Source of the DNA: Pyxicephalus adspersus
Lineage: Eukaryota > Chordata > Amphibia > Anura > Pyxicephalidae
NCBI RefSeq assembly: GCF_032062135.1
Contig: NC_092862.1
Span: 49,428,656-49,492,655, forward strand
Direction: 5' to 3'
Length of the DNA stretch: 64,000 nucleotides
Below the pieces are notes generated by a model. The model searched no databases and had not been told where the DNA came from. It was given only the letters and a program-made list of their open reading frames with translations. Positions 25,501 to 36,200 of the stretch are shown one piece after another. Position 1 is the stretch's first letter. Every line of letters begins with the position of its first letter. The translations under genes were made by a program, and so were the position numbers.

Positions 25501-26208
25501 ACCATAAAAAGTATTTAAAGTTGGATCACAATACTGGGGCTGCCACCAGCCTACAGCTTCTTCCCTCCCAGTTCAAAAACATTCCTGGGGAGAAAACTGC
25601 TGGCATTTTTCTGATAAAACATAGAATGTGCTTTGGGAAAGTGTGAGTAGCTTTACAAATTGTTGCCTTGAACAAAACCTCTGGTGTATAGTGTAAAAGC
25701 AGTTTCCTATTTATATTAGCCAGGTAAGCCTGCTGATAAAAAGTATTTTACCAAAAATGTGTTTTTATTTCAGGATGTTACCAATTAGATTTAGCCACCC
25801 TGTTCATTTTTGCAAGGCCACATCCCTAATCTAATTTTCTTTTAGTGTTTGTTGCACATGATCTTTTTATGTTAAAGTTTTTAATGGTATTTAATAAAGT
25901 TATGGTTTTTGATATTTAGTTTTGAGGAAACCCCTCAGACCTATATTTCAGGATGTTGTTGGGTCATACACTTCCTTAAAGGCTGCAGAACTACAACTTG
26001 CCTAATTTGTTTTTGTACATGTTAGTGAAATATATTGCCCAACCACAGTCACTTATGTGTATTTTTTTTCTCCCTTTTTTACATTTTTTCTTCAGGTGGT
26101 CCTTTGGACCTCATGTCTTGCCGTGTAGTGGCGGCCGGTACCAAGGAACTGGCACAGAGCATAGCAAAGGAGTTACAGACTATTAATTATGGCCGAGATG
26201 ATGACTGA
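10396..26208 (+). CDS. IMPA2: Inositol monophosphatase 2 (complete gene, 8 coding exons)
   Basis: A Mg2+-dependent, lithium-sensitive phosphatase that hydrolyses inositol monophosphates to free myo-inositol in the cytosol, feeding phosphoinositide synthesis. Coding exons: 10396-10551, 19843-19976, 20539-20643, 22132-22177, 23714-23822, 23971-24079, 25165-25316 and 26096-26208. They total 924 nt and encode 307 residues; every intron is GT/AG and every junction keeps frame. The metal-binding set of the family is intact: GEE with Glu101, the DPIDGT motif with Asp121, Ile123 and Asp124, and CWD with Asp251 followed by [13 protein letters not shown]. Paralogue choice: the MKP start, [16 protein letters not shown] and the INYGRDD end follow IMPA2 rather than IMPA1. 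Human IMPA2 has 288 residues; the excess is almost all in exon 1. CIDEA lies 11 kb downstream, as in human order. Confidence 0.95.
12345..12975 (+). repeat. Diverged tandem duplication in IMPA2 intron 1
   Basis: Copy 1 (about 12345-12665) and copy 2 (about 12687-12975) share blocks in the same order. These are AGGTYTGTAGAGTTA (12351 and 12693), CAATCT.AAATACCA, GATTGATTATTAC, CCCTATAGTTCC.CAGAACCTT, and TTGA.AATSCC (12639 and 12951). The offset falls from about 342 to 312 through indels. Each unit contains a decayed hAT-like end (CTTTCTCAACC in copy 1). Confidence 0.6.
14820..14975. mobile_element. Short DNA element beginning CAGTGTTCTCCCC
   Basis: The left end CCAGTGTTCTCCCCAG and the right end (reverse-complemented CAGTATACACTTCCCCCCAG) form imperfect inverted repeats. 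Inside is a hairpin built from CAGTAACCACC and GGTGGTTACTG. A second, truncated copy lies at 44171-44276. Related sequence may also be present in inverted form near 25535-25600. It has no coding capacity. Confidence 0.45.
15925..16140 (-). mobile_element. SINE 3' half, L2-like tail
   Basis: On the minus strand this reads GGTTTTCTCCCACATCCC, then a TTAGGTAAATTGG block and ATTAGATTGTGAGCCCC, ending in GCGTAATATGTTGGCACTATATAAAT and an AT-rich tail. This is the body and tail of a tRNA-derived SINE whose head is seen at 36030 and, decayed, at 28435. The head is missing here. Confidence 0.55.
16196..16470 (-). repeat. GC-rich dispersed repeat, copy 4
   Basis: Aligns by eye with 836-965 (CAGTCCGATCCATC.GGAGG, then TCGGGTCCCG) and in inverted orientation with 9480-9790 and 51120-51425. 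It includes CpG-rich GCCGGCGCGCGG. No frame is shared between copies. Confidence 0.5.
16505..16712. mobile_element. MITE half with CACGTGTGTATG end
   Basis: The right end AATTGCACGTGTGTATGCAGCTTTAG matches the right end of the complete element at 38029-38415. A hairpin with GGAAAGGAT and ATCCTTTCC arms lies at about 16648-16674. The left end was not identified, so this is probably a truncated copy. Confidence 0.5.
19391..19712 (-). mobile_element. L2/CR1-like LINE 3' end, minus strand
   Basis: The reverse complement reads CTGCCCCAACTCTCTAGAATGG, the LKT.FF tail region, TTGTAAGCTCTTCGGGGCAGGG, and GTAATATGTTGGCGCTATA, ending in (TAA)n-type repeats at 19396-19420. It is the same family as 3170-3545, 5'-truncated, and lies 130 bp upstream of IMPA2 exon 2. 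Confidence 0.65.
19843..19976 (+). CDS. IMPA2: IMPA2 coding exon 2
   Basis: Encodes residues 53-96 plus two bases of codon 97. It begins [16 protein letters not shown], then [15 protein letters not shown], matching the human helix and substrate-access segment closely. The acceptor is TTTTCCTATTAG and the donor GTAAGC, phase 2. Confidence 0.95.
20539..20643 (+). CDS. IMPA2: IMPA2 coding exon 3 (metal-binding DPIDGT)
   Basis: Encodes residues 97-132, including FIGEES (Glu101) and [16 protein letters not shown] (Asp121, Ile123, Asp124). These are the first two parts of the Mg2+ site of inositol monophosphatases. The acceptor follows a long T-tract and the donor is GTATTT. Confidence 0.97.
20830..21085. 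repeat. Old dispersed repeat in IMPA2 intron 3
   Basis: GTGGAGTTAAACC start, TTGGCCATCTTGATTG middle and AGCGATTAGGCAGGTAAGG end. The layout resembles 7355-7650 and 15580-15835, which share a TAGCCATC(T)TT.ATTGGCCAGG segment and a CGATCAGGCAGG-type end. The class is unknown. Confidence 0.35.
22081..22116 (+). repeat. 13-bp tandem repeat next to exon 4 acceptor
   Basis: About 2.7 copies of GAGATCACTCACT end 16 bp before the exon 4 start. The repeat overlaps the region where the branch point would lie, so repeat-length changes could affect splicing of this 46-bp exon. That effect is inferred. Confidence 0.8.
22132..22177 (+). CDS. IMPA2: IMPA2 coding exon 4
   Basis: A 46-nt exon encoding [15 protein letters not shown] (residues 133-147), which matches the human [15 protein letters not shown] core strand. 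The first base completes Arg132. Acceptor TTTCTATAG, donor GTATAA. Confidence 0.95.
23714..23822 (+). CDS. IMPA2: IMPA2 coding exon 5
   Basis: Encodes residues 148-183 plus one base of Gly184: [20 protein letters not shown], then HGAFCN and QLHVTKET. The strand order matches human exon 5. Intron 5 is only 148 bp, the shortest in the gene. Confidence 0.95.
23971..24079 (+). CDS. IMPA2: IMPA2 coding exon 6
   Basis: Encodes residues 184-219 plus two bases of Gly220, including [20 protein letters not shown], the IMPA2-type segment, and HAHG at the end. Acceptor GATTTTACAG, donor GTAAGG. Confidence 0.96.
25165..25316 (+). CDS. IMPA2: IMPA2 coding exon 7 (CWD metal ligand)
   Basis: Encodes residues 221-270: [30 protein letters not shown] and [13 protein letters not shown]. 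Asp251 in CWD is the family's third metal ligand. Ends TS then the first base of Gly271; donor GTAAGT. Confidence 0.97.
26096..26208 (+). CDS. IMPA2: IMPA2 coding exon 8 and stop
   Basis: Encodes [20 protein letters not shown], then the [10 protein letters not shown] carboxyl end (residues 272-307) and TGA at 26206-26208. Human IMPA2 ends [11 protein letters not shown], so the terminus is conserved. The acceptor follows a strong polypyrimidine tract. Confidence 0.96.
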
Positions 26209-26340
26209 ATATGTCCAGTTGTGTTGACCTATCCCAGATTGTTCCTGCAGAATCCTACACCCAAGTGATATTGTGTGCTTAATACGGCTTGCACTGATCT
26301 CCAAGTGTCCAGAGACAAATTTATAGCATGCCATTTTCTA

Positions 26341-26346
26341 AATAAA
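26341..26346 (+). terminator. IMPA2 proximal poly(A) signal
   Basis: AATAAA 133 bp after the stop, followed by a long T-rich stretch suitable as a downstream element. A second AATAAA is at 26634-26639. Which is used cannot be decided here. Confidence 0.6.
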
Positions 26347-26633
26347 ATGTCTTTTTTGTTTTTTTTTCTTTTTTTATATATTTTTTTTAGAGGGGAAGTT
26401 TTTAATCAGTGGTAGTTGTACTATTCCTGTTTTATGAAAGGATAACTACACCAAAAGTCATTCAGTGAGACAAGTGTGTTGTAACTTTCTCTCTCCCACA
26501 TCTGTAATCTTATTATACTAACTATATTTCTGTATCAATCACTTGAACGTCCTGTCTGACTTATCTAGCCTAATACAACTTGTAGGTATCTGTGGCAAGC
26601 CTCTTGGATGATACACAGGCTGATGTGACCACA

Positions 26634-26639
26634 AATAAA
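26634..26639 (+). terminator. IMPA2 alternative distal poly(A) signal
   Basis: AATAAA followed by GAGTTTTTC and TTTGCTTTG. It would give a 3' UTR of about 0.45 kb. Confidence 0.4.
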
Positions 26640-28434
26640 GAGTTTTTCTAATTTGCTTTGACATTAAGCCAACAGCTCTTTTTATTGGTAAAATAAAAAG
26701 GTGCCGTATTCCACGTCATGGTTTTCATGTTGTTGGTGACCCCAAATGACGCTCATTAGAGAATATGGGCTAGAACCACTTGAACAGGTCTGAACTGATT
26801 ATGCCTGTAAACAACATATATATAAACTGCCCTTTTTACTTTATTTGGTGGAAATGAAGTGCTGAGATATGAAATTTCCAACCACTTTAATTTCACTGCC
26901 AGTGTCATTTGGTGGACATTTCCTCTTAAAGGGAACATGTCATAAACATCTAGAACAGACTCCTGTCTTAGTGCTCAAGACTTTCATTTGCAAATGGTGC
27001 TTCCTGTCTGCTTACAGCATTGCATGGGGGCCTAACAGAAGCCTTACAGGTTCTCTTTAGTTTTCAATTATTTTACCTTCTAAAAAATATGTTGGCTTCT
27101 TGCCTGACCGTTACCCTATAGATAAAGCAGTATTTCTGTCCTGGATCTAGAGTTTCACATTTTAGTGAGGTTATGCAACTAAAATTAAACTTTATTTTTT
27201 CACAATCACATTCTCAGGTAACTTAGTTTGTCTGTAAATGTTGTATCATCAGTGTTCAGTAATACCCATTATTGTGACAATCTTGATTCATTGTTCATGT
27301 ATCACAAGAATTTTGTATATATGACTAAATGCACAGTATTAGTCTACTGAAACAGAAGCCTTTATTTATTGCTTGCTGTCATTAAACAGAAAAATGCATC
27401 TTAAACTGAACTATTGTATATGAAAGATCTATTGATGATACATAGAAGCATGCTTGTAACTGTAGCCAAAGTGGAAGATGTGACTGCCCAGGCTCATATT
27501 GTTGTGGAGATGGGATGTTAGTGTTGGTTGGCTTTAAAGTAAATGTGTTTGTATGCATACTGAATCTCCATGTGCAGAGCCATCTCAAAAGTGTAAAGAT
27601 AATTTTTGCCTTTTAGCCCACAAGCCAAGTCCTTCACCTTCCACTAGAAAATTGTCCACAGAAGCACAGGTCAATGATACCAGCAACTAACCTTAAATAT
27701 GCTTGGCCATACAGTGTTCCTTTCTTTTGGTCCTGCCAGTCGTCCTTTGGCCATGTTCACCTCTAGCTCAGCAAATATACTTGGGATAGCCATATTAGGG
27801 CCGCGGTGTTCTATAGCAGGCTTGCTTCCAGCTTCTCCATCTCAACTGAATGGGAGCAGTTGAGAACCATTTTGCACATGTTTTTTGCGGTCCCTAAAAT
27901 GACAAGTCACTGCTGGCCATGCAGTTGCTTTTCTTCCTTAAAGAACTGCACTTTAACCTCAACCATTTGGCAAAGTGGGTATCAAACACAACCCAAGCCA
28001 CTCCCAACCACGTGTTGATGTGTTTTTTTTTTATAGTAAGTCTGAAAGGGGCCTTACTTTATGGGCATGCATGGCACATGTGCAGGACAGAGGAGCTTAA
28101 AGAGAAGAACACTGTACAAGCCGTGGGCATGACAAGCAATGCAATCTTTACTTTTTTTTGTTGCGGTGAAAGGATTTGGCTTGTGGATATAAAGTGTCTT
28201 TTGTCCTTTAAAGTTCAGCAAATACAAGAACTTTGATAAAGGAATTTGTAGGGGGCTAAATACACATTGGTATATATTATCTCTCAGGGTTTCCACTGGC
28301 AATAACCCTCCCCAATGGAGCTCCCAGCCCTACATCCTTCCACTGTTTTTACTGTATTATTTGTAACTAAAATAAAATAAATGTGGCAATAAAACTAGAT
28401 GTCATAATGTCTGATTAGGTTGGGAAGAAGATCT

Positions 28435-28690
28435 GTGGATTGGGGGTTCTCAACAGGGTGGTCAGTTTGAATCTTTTCAAGGTCTGTCGGCATGGGACTT
28501 TTTTAATGTTCTTCTAGTGTTTGCATAGGTTTTTCCTGGCCACTGCAGTTTCTTCCCACATCCCCAAAAAATAATGGTAGGTTAAGTAGCTTCCTGGTCA
28601 CCCCCAAAAACTGGCCTCTTCCTCCTTGCAGCAGATTGAAAATATCATCTTGCCCCAAGCGCAACAACAGAACTACTTTCACAGATAACA
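28435..28690 (+). mobile_element. Decayed tRNA-derived SINE
   Basis: A B-box-like GTTTGAATC lies at 28465-28473. It is followed by the SINE body: TTTGCATAGGTTTTTCCTGG, then GTTTCTTCCCACATCC, AAATAATGGTAGGTTAAGTAGC and AACTGGCC. The order matches the better head at 36030 and the tail at 15925. It is too diverged to be an active Pol III unit. Confidence 0.5.
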
Positions 28691-29018
28691 GATAATGTTT
28701 TAGAAAATGTTACTGTGACATGTCATACATTTACACATGCAGACTGGTAATGTTAACTAAAAGACTGATTTAAGGTCTTCTACCCATGTGGGGGCCATCT
28801 TAAAGTGAAGCTCGAGCCAAAATATTACGGGTTTAAAAATTTGCCACCAGGATAGGAAGTGAGAGAGGAACAAACATCAATGAAATGAAAACTGGGATTT
28901 AAACCCTTTCCCACTTTCCAAAATTAAAACTTTTTTTTTTCATTGGCCTTTAATCCTATGTGACCCATGGTTGGCAGAGCTTTTAGGTTTTGTTTTTGAG
29001 ATATATATATCATTTTTA

Positions 29019-29024
<6 letters not shown>

Positions 29025-29073
<49 letters not shown>
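29025..29073. repeat. (TA)n microsatellite
   Basis: A pure TA run of about 49 bp. The Ile-Tyr-rich open frames across it are artefacts of the repeat. Confidence 0.97.
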
Positions 29074-29076
<3 letters not shown>

Positions 29077-30234
29077 CAATGATAACCTTTTCAAAGAAAT
29101 ATGTAAGAGAAATTCTTGGACTGCTGTTGCAGACCTTTGGTATGCTTGATACCTGGTTGTCATTCTGATAGCCCAGCGTTAATACTTTTGTGAGTCTATT
29201 TTCTGTATCAGGGCATGTTAAATACACAGGGCCTTAAACAAATGGTATGATCAATGTATGAAGTTGATAGGATGCTTTAAAAATATTTATTAGTGCTGTT
29301 TCCTAGCATTTACCCAGGCACTTGATATACCCATTGTGTCTAGTAGGAAATATTTTTAGCAGATGATGATACTTAATATGTTTAATATGTATTGTTTTGT
29401 TTTTAATTAGCAGCTGTGGCATGTTAATGTTGTTTAATTTGCTTTAAAATCATTGATAGGGTTATTTTAGTGCTATTTTAGAGTTAATATGCTATTCACT
29501 AAAAATATTTGGAATTAAAATGCCTTTTTGGGTAGGAGCAAATTGTAAAAACATTACCATAAATTGAATTAAAATACAGCGTGTGTTAGGACACAATTGT
29601 TTTAATTTCCAGACACCAAGAAATGTGATGATTTGTATTTTTAACCAAAGCAAACAAAACAGTCAGCAAAGTCTGACAGACAATAAGGCTCTCTAATTGA
29701 TGTTCTTTGCATATAGCAGGGCACCAAGTTGCTAGAAGCCTATGGACTGCTGCACTGCTCTATACAGTGGTACATAGTGTTCTAGAATGAAAAAAAACTC
29801 CACAATCAGTCTGACACCACAAGAATAAAAAGGCTGCTTCATTATAAAACTGACCTGCATTTACCACTGTGCTGCTATGCTGCATTTCTGACTCAACCTG
29901 GGGCTCGGCTGGCCTCATTCATGACTGTCTTTGTGTGCAGGAATACATTTGTGAAACACATTTTGGATTAAATTAAGAACATCAAATATATTTAAAAGAA
30001 TGTCATACACACAAACCTCTTAATTTTTTTAAATTAACTTGCAGTTATTTAAACAATATGTACTTGGAAACAACAGTAATAGTATATATAGTGTAGATAG
30101 AAAATTACCACTGCCTGGTATATGAGGGTTCCTAGCATATAATCTGACCTTGGACAAATACTATAAATTGATCTAATTCTCTACAACCCAGTCAGGACAC
30201 CATAGTTTTTTGACTTTCTACCTTCCTTTAGATA

Positions 30235-30458
30235 AGTGTTTCTCAACCAGGGTTTGCCCAGAGGTTGCTAGTGGTTCCTTGAGCAATGAGAATTTGGGGC
30301 CTCACAGATAATTTATCACTGTTTGCCAATGATCTTTTTGCCAGTAATGTAAAGACAATCCTCCCATAGACCATGGTGCAAATGTACTACAAGCTTTGAA
30401 TATTATCATTTTCAGGGGTTTCCTACAACTTGAAGTTGGAATGGTTGAAAAAAGCTGC
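30235..30458. mobile_element. hAT-type MITE
   Basis: The left end AGTGTTTCTCAACCAGGG and the right end (reverse-complemented GCAGCTTTTTTCAACCA) are imperfect inverted repeats. They are flanked by near-matching 8-bp sequences, TTTAGATA and TTTAGAAT, consistent with a decayed hAT target duplication. The motif GGTTGCTAGTGGTTCCTTGAG is also found inverted in the element at 60570-60883. Confidence 0.5.
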
Positions 30459-33400
30459 TTTAGAATGTTGGCTTCTATAGGCAGGGTCAACATTCCAAAA
30501 GTGTCACAGTATTTCTGTATAATGCCTTACCTGTTTCTGCTACCGATATACCTCCTGAGCTGTATGACTGAAGCCTCTGTATTACCCATGTGCACCAGTT
30601 ATGATATGTTTGATTTGTCTGTATCCCTACATTTAAAAGGCCACAGCATTTGCTGGCGCTATATAAATATATAGCCCCTAAGCTGCATGTGTTCTGTGTA
30701 AGACCTAGGGCACTGCAGTGTTTTGGAAATTGGAGTGATATTTGCTATGCTATGTTGATGATTCTTACTGGTGGCTATTACATGATGAAGCAAACCCTGC
30801 TTCTACTATGATGATGGCCCATACAAAGAATGCAGATCAAGGCATGGCAAGTCAGCAATTGGGAAAAAGATCAGCTCGAGGAAGACCACAGGCAAAACTT
30901 TGCCCTGTCTGCCTTTTTTGGCTTCCAGAGTTCAGTTACATTTTATTCCAAACCTATCATTAGTAAAAGTACCTATACATTTGCATGAATAGATTCCTAA
31001 TACGTAAATGCGGGAAACATTTTTTTTGAAAGCAGTCTGTGAGCTCCGTGTATGTTACTCTGCATAGGCTATGTATTTTAGGGCAGATTCACTCATCAGT
31101 AATGTGTTGTGGTATTACGATACCATGAGTTGCATTATGATCATTAATCATTGATCATTATAGGTTATTGCCACCAGTATGGATCAATAAAAGCACTTGA
31201 CCTTTTTTAGCAATGCAGCTGTGTTTTACTCCACTGTACAGGATGTTAGGGTGTCAACTATGGGCTTGCACCATCATGACTGTTCTTCATTACTAAGAAT
31301 ATACTTAACATGAAAGGGCTGAATTAGCTTTTGTAAGAAAGAAAAAAACGTTTATGCATAAGAGTTGAAACATGAGAAATATAAAATCCTGCCTGGTTCG
31401 TGTTGATTAACTACAATAATCACCTTTTCCCTGATGGTGCTGGTTGGCTCATGCTAAGCATGACTGGAAACAATTTTTTCTTATCACACATGCCAGCTGG
31501 ATGCTTTGCACACGCTTGTCTTGGAAAGACTTTATAAATCCACTTGCTAAAAATAGTGTTTCAGACCTCTGCCAATAACCTTCGAATATATGTATGTATT
31601 TAAATATTATTATATGGTTAGGAGGTGATTAGTTGAGTGGGATACTGATTGTATACACTCATTTATCTTGGGTATTCAGAAGTGAGCATTTACCTGTGTC
31701 ATCCACACTTGTTAGATTTGATCATCCATGTAGATGGCTATACTGTATGTGTTGTAAATCTGGTAACCTGCCATCGAGAAGTCCTGGGCACTACCCAGCC
31801 AGTGTATGTAAAACTTTACTAAAACAAACTCAAACTGTCATATCACACTAATCAAATCTAGTAATAAACATCAAATCAAATAACATAGTTACACTGTACA
31901 CAAAGTTCCAGTGAAAAGTCAATATCATTTAATTTCAAGTATCAACATGGGTGTTTTGTATGTACCACTTAATCATTACAGCTGTAATATACAGACAATA
32001 AATATGTATTATGGATATAAACTGCATAACAAGTATGGATAAAAAAGAAAATAAAAGAATTTAAATGCTGAGTCTGGAAAGAACATGGAGAAATATGTTT
32101 AAATATGAATAAAATTAAATCATTTTCCAGTGAACATGTCTTTCTCAAGATTTACAACAATTAATACAATGTTTTTCTGTTTATCCTGAGAACAAGTGTT
32201 CTTGGCTTTCCTGTTAAAACCGCATGAAATATTGGATTATAAATGAATTGCAAACTTGCATAAAGGGTCTGTGACCTCTTCTTTGCTATTTTTCATTCTG
32301 ATCAAGATCAAAGACTTGCACAGTTCATTCCCACTGGAACTGAAATGCCTTCTATGAACTGGGTTGTTTGTAGTCTGAGTAACCCTAATAGATGATAAAA
32401 TATATATTACAGTAGACAAAACCTGCTAGGAATCACTGAAGATTAATACTATCAATACCCATGTTTGGTAAATCTAACTCTTTTATGTTGTATTGTCATT
32501 AATTATATATTTAGCATACAGACTTGGCAATAATTTTATGCGCTTCCGTTCCTCATTTTTTTTTACTATACAATTTTCCTTTCTCATGGGTTATTGAGGC
32601 TGCACAGTTCTATACACCTTAAACAATATGAAGTGTAATTTTTCCCTATATTCATTAGCAATGGGGGTCTTTTGTCACCCACACCAGCTGTGCCATAAGT
32701 GCTACTGGGAAAAACTCTGAACACATCCACTTTAGACATTGTAGAGTCTATCAAAAGTCAAAAATTATATTTTGTAGTTTACCCTTTTTTAGATGTGGTG
32801 GCTAAATAGGTTTACTTTGTTTCTCCAATGTTATTTTCACCTTTCCCCTTATGGCTACATTTATTTATTTCTTCATTCTATCTATGGAGGTAGCCGTGCC
32901 ACACAGTCAGGACTTTTCAAACATTTCTAACTTAGTTTAGATTCACAGGTGTCTTCTATATTTAATTAAAGTGTTCTGTAAATAAAGCTAAAAATTTTAA
33001 ACCAATGCATCCATGACATCTAAGGACTGAGAAGCTGTACTATTTAATGTACAACACTGTGTAATATGCTGCTGCTTTATGTATACAGTTTATTATAATA
33101 ATAATATTACAATAATAATATATTACTTATTCCTGCTTAGAATTAATAAACATTTTAAAGCCTACCTTCAGGATTAAAGAAAATTTTTCTTGCAATGGGG
33201 CTTTCTCCACTCCTTAATGGTAGAAAAGCTAGTTAAGGTCCAGAGTAGATGTAAACCAGAATCTAATTTACCTTACGCCTTCATTCTCCCTGGCTCCTTC
33301 TCTGTGAGACTAGTGTCCTGCAGCTTCTTCTCCAGGCTGCAGCGGCTGCAGGCACTAATGTCGTCCCCAATGTAGGATCAATAGCCCTTCATTATAGGTA

Positions 33401-33511
33401 AATATGACAAGGGCCCACTTACAGCTGGCGGGTTGGATGCAACTGGAGTATGCGGGCCACCAGGAAAGCAAGGTATAAGGTAAGTAGATCTTTTTCTTAT
33501 GTTCCCCTAGA

Positions 33512-33845
33512 CCAGGGGTCATCAAAAGTTTTTGGCCACTAGGCCTTTTCAGGGGTGGGCAGGAGCACACTAGGCCGGACTATCTCTTGAGTCCTGCCCT
33601 AATGGCTCCACCCCCACCAGGAATGCCCCCTGAAGGGAATTCCCTCTCCTCCTATGCAATGCATACAGAGGAGAGGGAATGTTCCCTATTTACCCCAGCT
33701 GGCATTAACACTTCCACCGGCGGGGTAAATAGGGCATTGCAGAGGAGAGGGAATTCCCTTCAGGGAGCCACAGCAAGAGGAGACTCTGAAGTCACGGGTT
33801 GCCAGCCGGCATTAGGCCGGAGCGCCACTGTAAAAAGTTTTATCA
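33512..33845. mobile_element. hAT-like fragment with long internal hairpin
   Basis: It begins CAGGGGTCATCAAAAGTTTTT, a hAT-style end close to that at 50174. It contains exact 22-bp inverted arms at 33630-33651 and 33742-33763 (core GGGAATTCCC), plus a second exact 13-bp pair at 33684-33696 and 33722-33734 (CCCTATTTACCCC). A matching right terminus was not found, so the element is probably truncated. Confidence 0.5.
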
Positions 33846-34883
33846 AATCTCACAATTTAAAACTAATCTTTGAACCGTAGAAACCAATGACACTCTCACA
33901 GGCAGGATCATTGTAAAGTGGATAATTTCTGAGTGGGATGTTTAGCACTTCATGAACTAACCTATCCAAAAAGATAAGACTGGCTCTACAACTCAGACTC
34001 ATGATACTTAACCCCCAAATTGGGTTGGGTCTACGGTCCCCACCCCTGAATTTATAATTTCATAATACAGATGGACAGAAAGGCCCACAAACAAACAGCA
34101 ACTGAACGCCGCTGCAGTAATGGCCTGGCAGAACATTAAAAAGGAGGAAACCCAGCATCTGGTGATGTCCATGAGTTAAGACTTTTTATTTTGTCCAGAT
34201 ACTTTTGAGCCCCTGAAATGAAGTGATTGTGTAAAAAAAAAAAAAGGCTTTAGTTCCTCAAATTTTTATGCAATCTTTGTGTTCAACCCACTGAATTAAA
34301 GCTGAAAGTCTGCTGTTCAACTGCATCTGAGTTGTTTCATTTAAAGATAATTGTTGTAATGTACAGAACCAAAATTAGAAAAACGTTGTCTCTGTCCAGA
34401 TATTTATGGATCTAACTGTATGTGTGTGTATATATATATCTATATATATATATATTTCCATATATGTAATTGTTGGTAACTACTTCTGTAGAAGGGTATC
34501 TCCAGGCAACAGCTGAGCTGGACTTTAACTAAACTGAGCAAAAATATTTTTTAACAAGATGGTCATAAACGTTATTTAAAACAGATTGCCTATCTTTTTC
34601 TGCTGATCTACCAAGCACATGGGCAAAACATTCATAAAAGTCTCACCAGTGGTTGAAATTATAACACTTCTATTCAATAAGTTGCTTGCAACATTTAGTT
34701 CAAATATTATTATGCAGAAGAGCTTACATCTAAGAGGTAGGAAGCAGCACACAATATATATATTTACAATAATAATAAGTCTAAACATATTAATCATTAT
34801 CAATCATTAATCATCAATATTAAACAATTTATTGTATAGAAAAGCTAAAACAACAACATGAAACATTTTTGATAACTCACATG

Positions 34884-35558
34884 TTAATTAAATAAATCTG
34901 TAAAACACCTCAAACATAAATTACTTAAAATAATTGGAACACTACACAACCCATACAATGATTGTTCATTAAGGTTCTCCATCTCCACCTGCTGGTAAAA
35001 GACAATAGTGCAAGTTTTGCTTTTCAGGCCTAATTCAGTGATGGGGTGTAATGGCATTGTTGTAAGGATATTTACCACGATCAGATCATACCTAGCACTT
35101 TTCTGACAATAAACTGGTGAAATCTGAGTTATTTTTTTTTGTGGGTTATAGGAATTCATTATTTTTGTGTAGTATAAGGTCACTAGAAATACAGTGGCGA
35201 TCCAACATAGAAGGAACTGTGTCAGATGCTTATGATTTATCTGGTTTTGCCTCACAAGAGTGATTATCTGAGATATAAGTCTGCAGGAACGGTGAATAAT
35301 ATTGACAGTGTTGCCCAACACAGTCCCAGGTATTTTGTCCCATGCCTTCAGTTCCAGGCAAAGTACTGGTGTAAAGGTCATTGCACATGTTTGTGCAGCT
35401 CGTTCTGACCGGCTGTAATGCATATGCAACTTACTAAAGCACAAAGGATTACACATGTGCATCAGAGCTGCATTGCCTTGGTGCACCAACATATGCGAAT
35501 ACACTTGGCCTTTGTTACCATGTGTTGTGGTATCATGTGTACCACTACAACACAACAC
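34884..35558 (-). other. 224-codon open frame, unrecognised
   Basis: This is the longest uninterrupted frame in the window. I do not recognise any domain. It has no clear promoter, and no splice sites tying it to another exon. Its composition follows the local AT content, with many Cys, His, Thr and Ile. It could be a chance frame in AT-rich DNA or the decayed remnant of a repeat. I do not call it a gene. Confidence 0.15.
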
Positions 35559-36029
35559 AAATGTGTTTTTTGGAATTATAACCTCTGTTTGTCCTTAGTG
35601 TTCCTATCTCAATTTTGGGAAAAACCCTCATTTTCAACCTAAGTGATATGTGACACAGTGATAGGAACTTAGCACGAGTTTTACCTCTTCCCCACTCTTC
35701 CACAATCTCATTGTTTTAGCTGGTAATGGGCTCTATTTATAAACACATAAGTTCACATAGGTGTTTGTCAATTTTGTTGCCACGCACTCATTTTTTTAAA
35801 ATTTCAAATTCAATTTTTTTTTTTCTTTATACCAAGGACTAATTTGTACAAGCTCCGTGAAACCAGTGTACTTAAGCCTCTTCTTAGGGTGGCTATGGTC
35901 ACAGGCACTAACCCCATCCCCACACTACAAGACCATTAGTCTGCATTGTTAAGGGGGGAAGACAAGTGCCATCCCACAGTCTGTAGTGGTTGCATTGCAG
36001 AGAAATGTGGCTGCTGGAGTTCAGCTTTA

Positions 36030-36200
36030 AAAGAAACCCTTTGGGTGACATTGTGGCTCAAGTGGCTAGTGATTTTTCCTTGCAGCACTGGGGTCCCATG
36101 TTCAATTCTCAGTCAGGACACAGGATCTGCAATGGGTTCGCAGGTAAGTGTTGGTTTCCCCTGGGCACTCTGATTTCTCCCACACTGCCAAAATAACATG
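36030..36200 (+). mobile_element. tRNA-derived SINE, head and partial body
   Basis: The A box TGGCTCAAGTGG is at 36054-36065 and the B box GTTCAATTC at 36100-36108, at tRNA-like spacing. They are followed by CAGTCAGGACAC and GGTTTCCCCTGGGCACTCTG with a TCCCACACTGCC block. It belongs to the family with the tail at 15925-16140. The tRNA fold is broken, so this is not a tRNA gene. Confidence 0.6.

Noticed and set aside
28924..29227. Ile-Tyr-rich open frames on both strands
   Set aside because: They are translations of the (TA)n microsatellite at 29025-29073, with no other coding signal. The same applies to 60250-60438.
30742..30963. 73-codon frame with a GKRSARGRPQA segment recalling LINE C-termini
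   Set aside because: The resemblance is short and lacks flanking reverse-transcriptase motifs, so it was not listed as a LINE.
36054..36108. Possible tRNA gene (A and B boxes)
   Set aside because: The boxes are present, but a clover-leaf cannot be formed and SINE body sequence follows. It is a tRNA-derived SINE.
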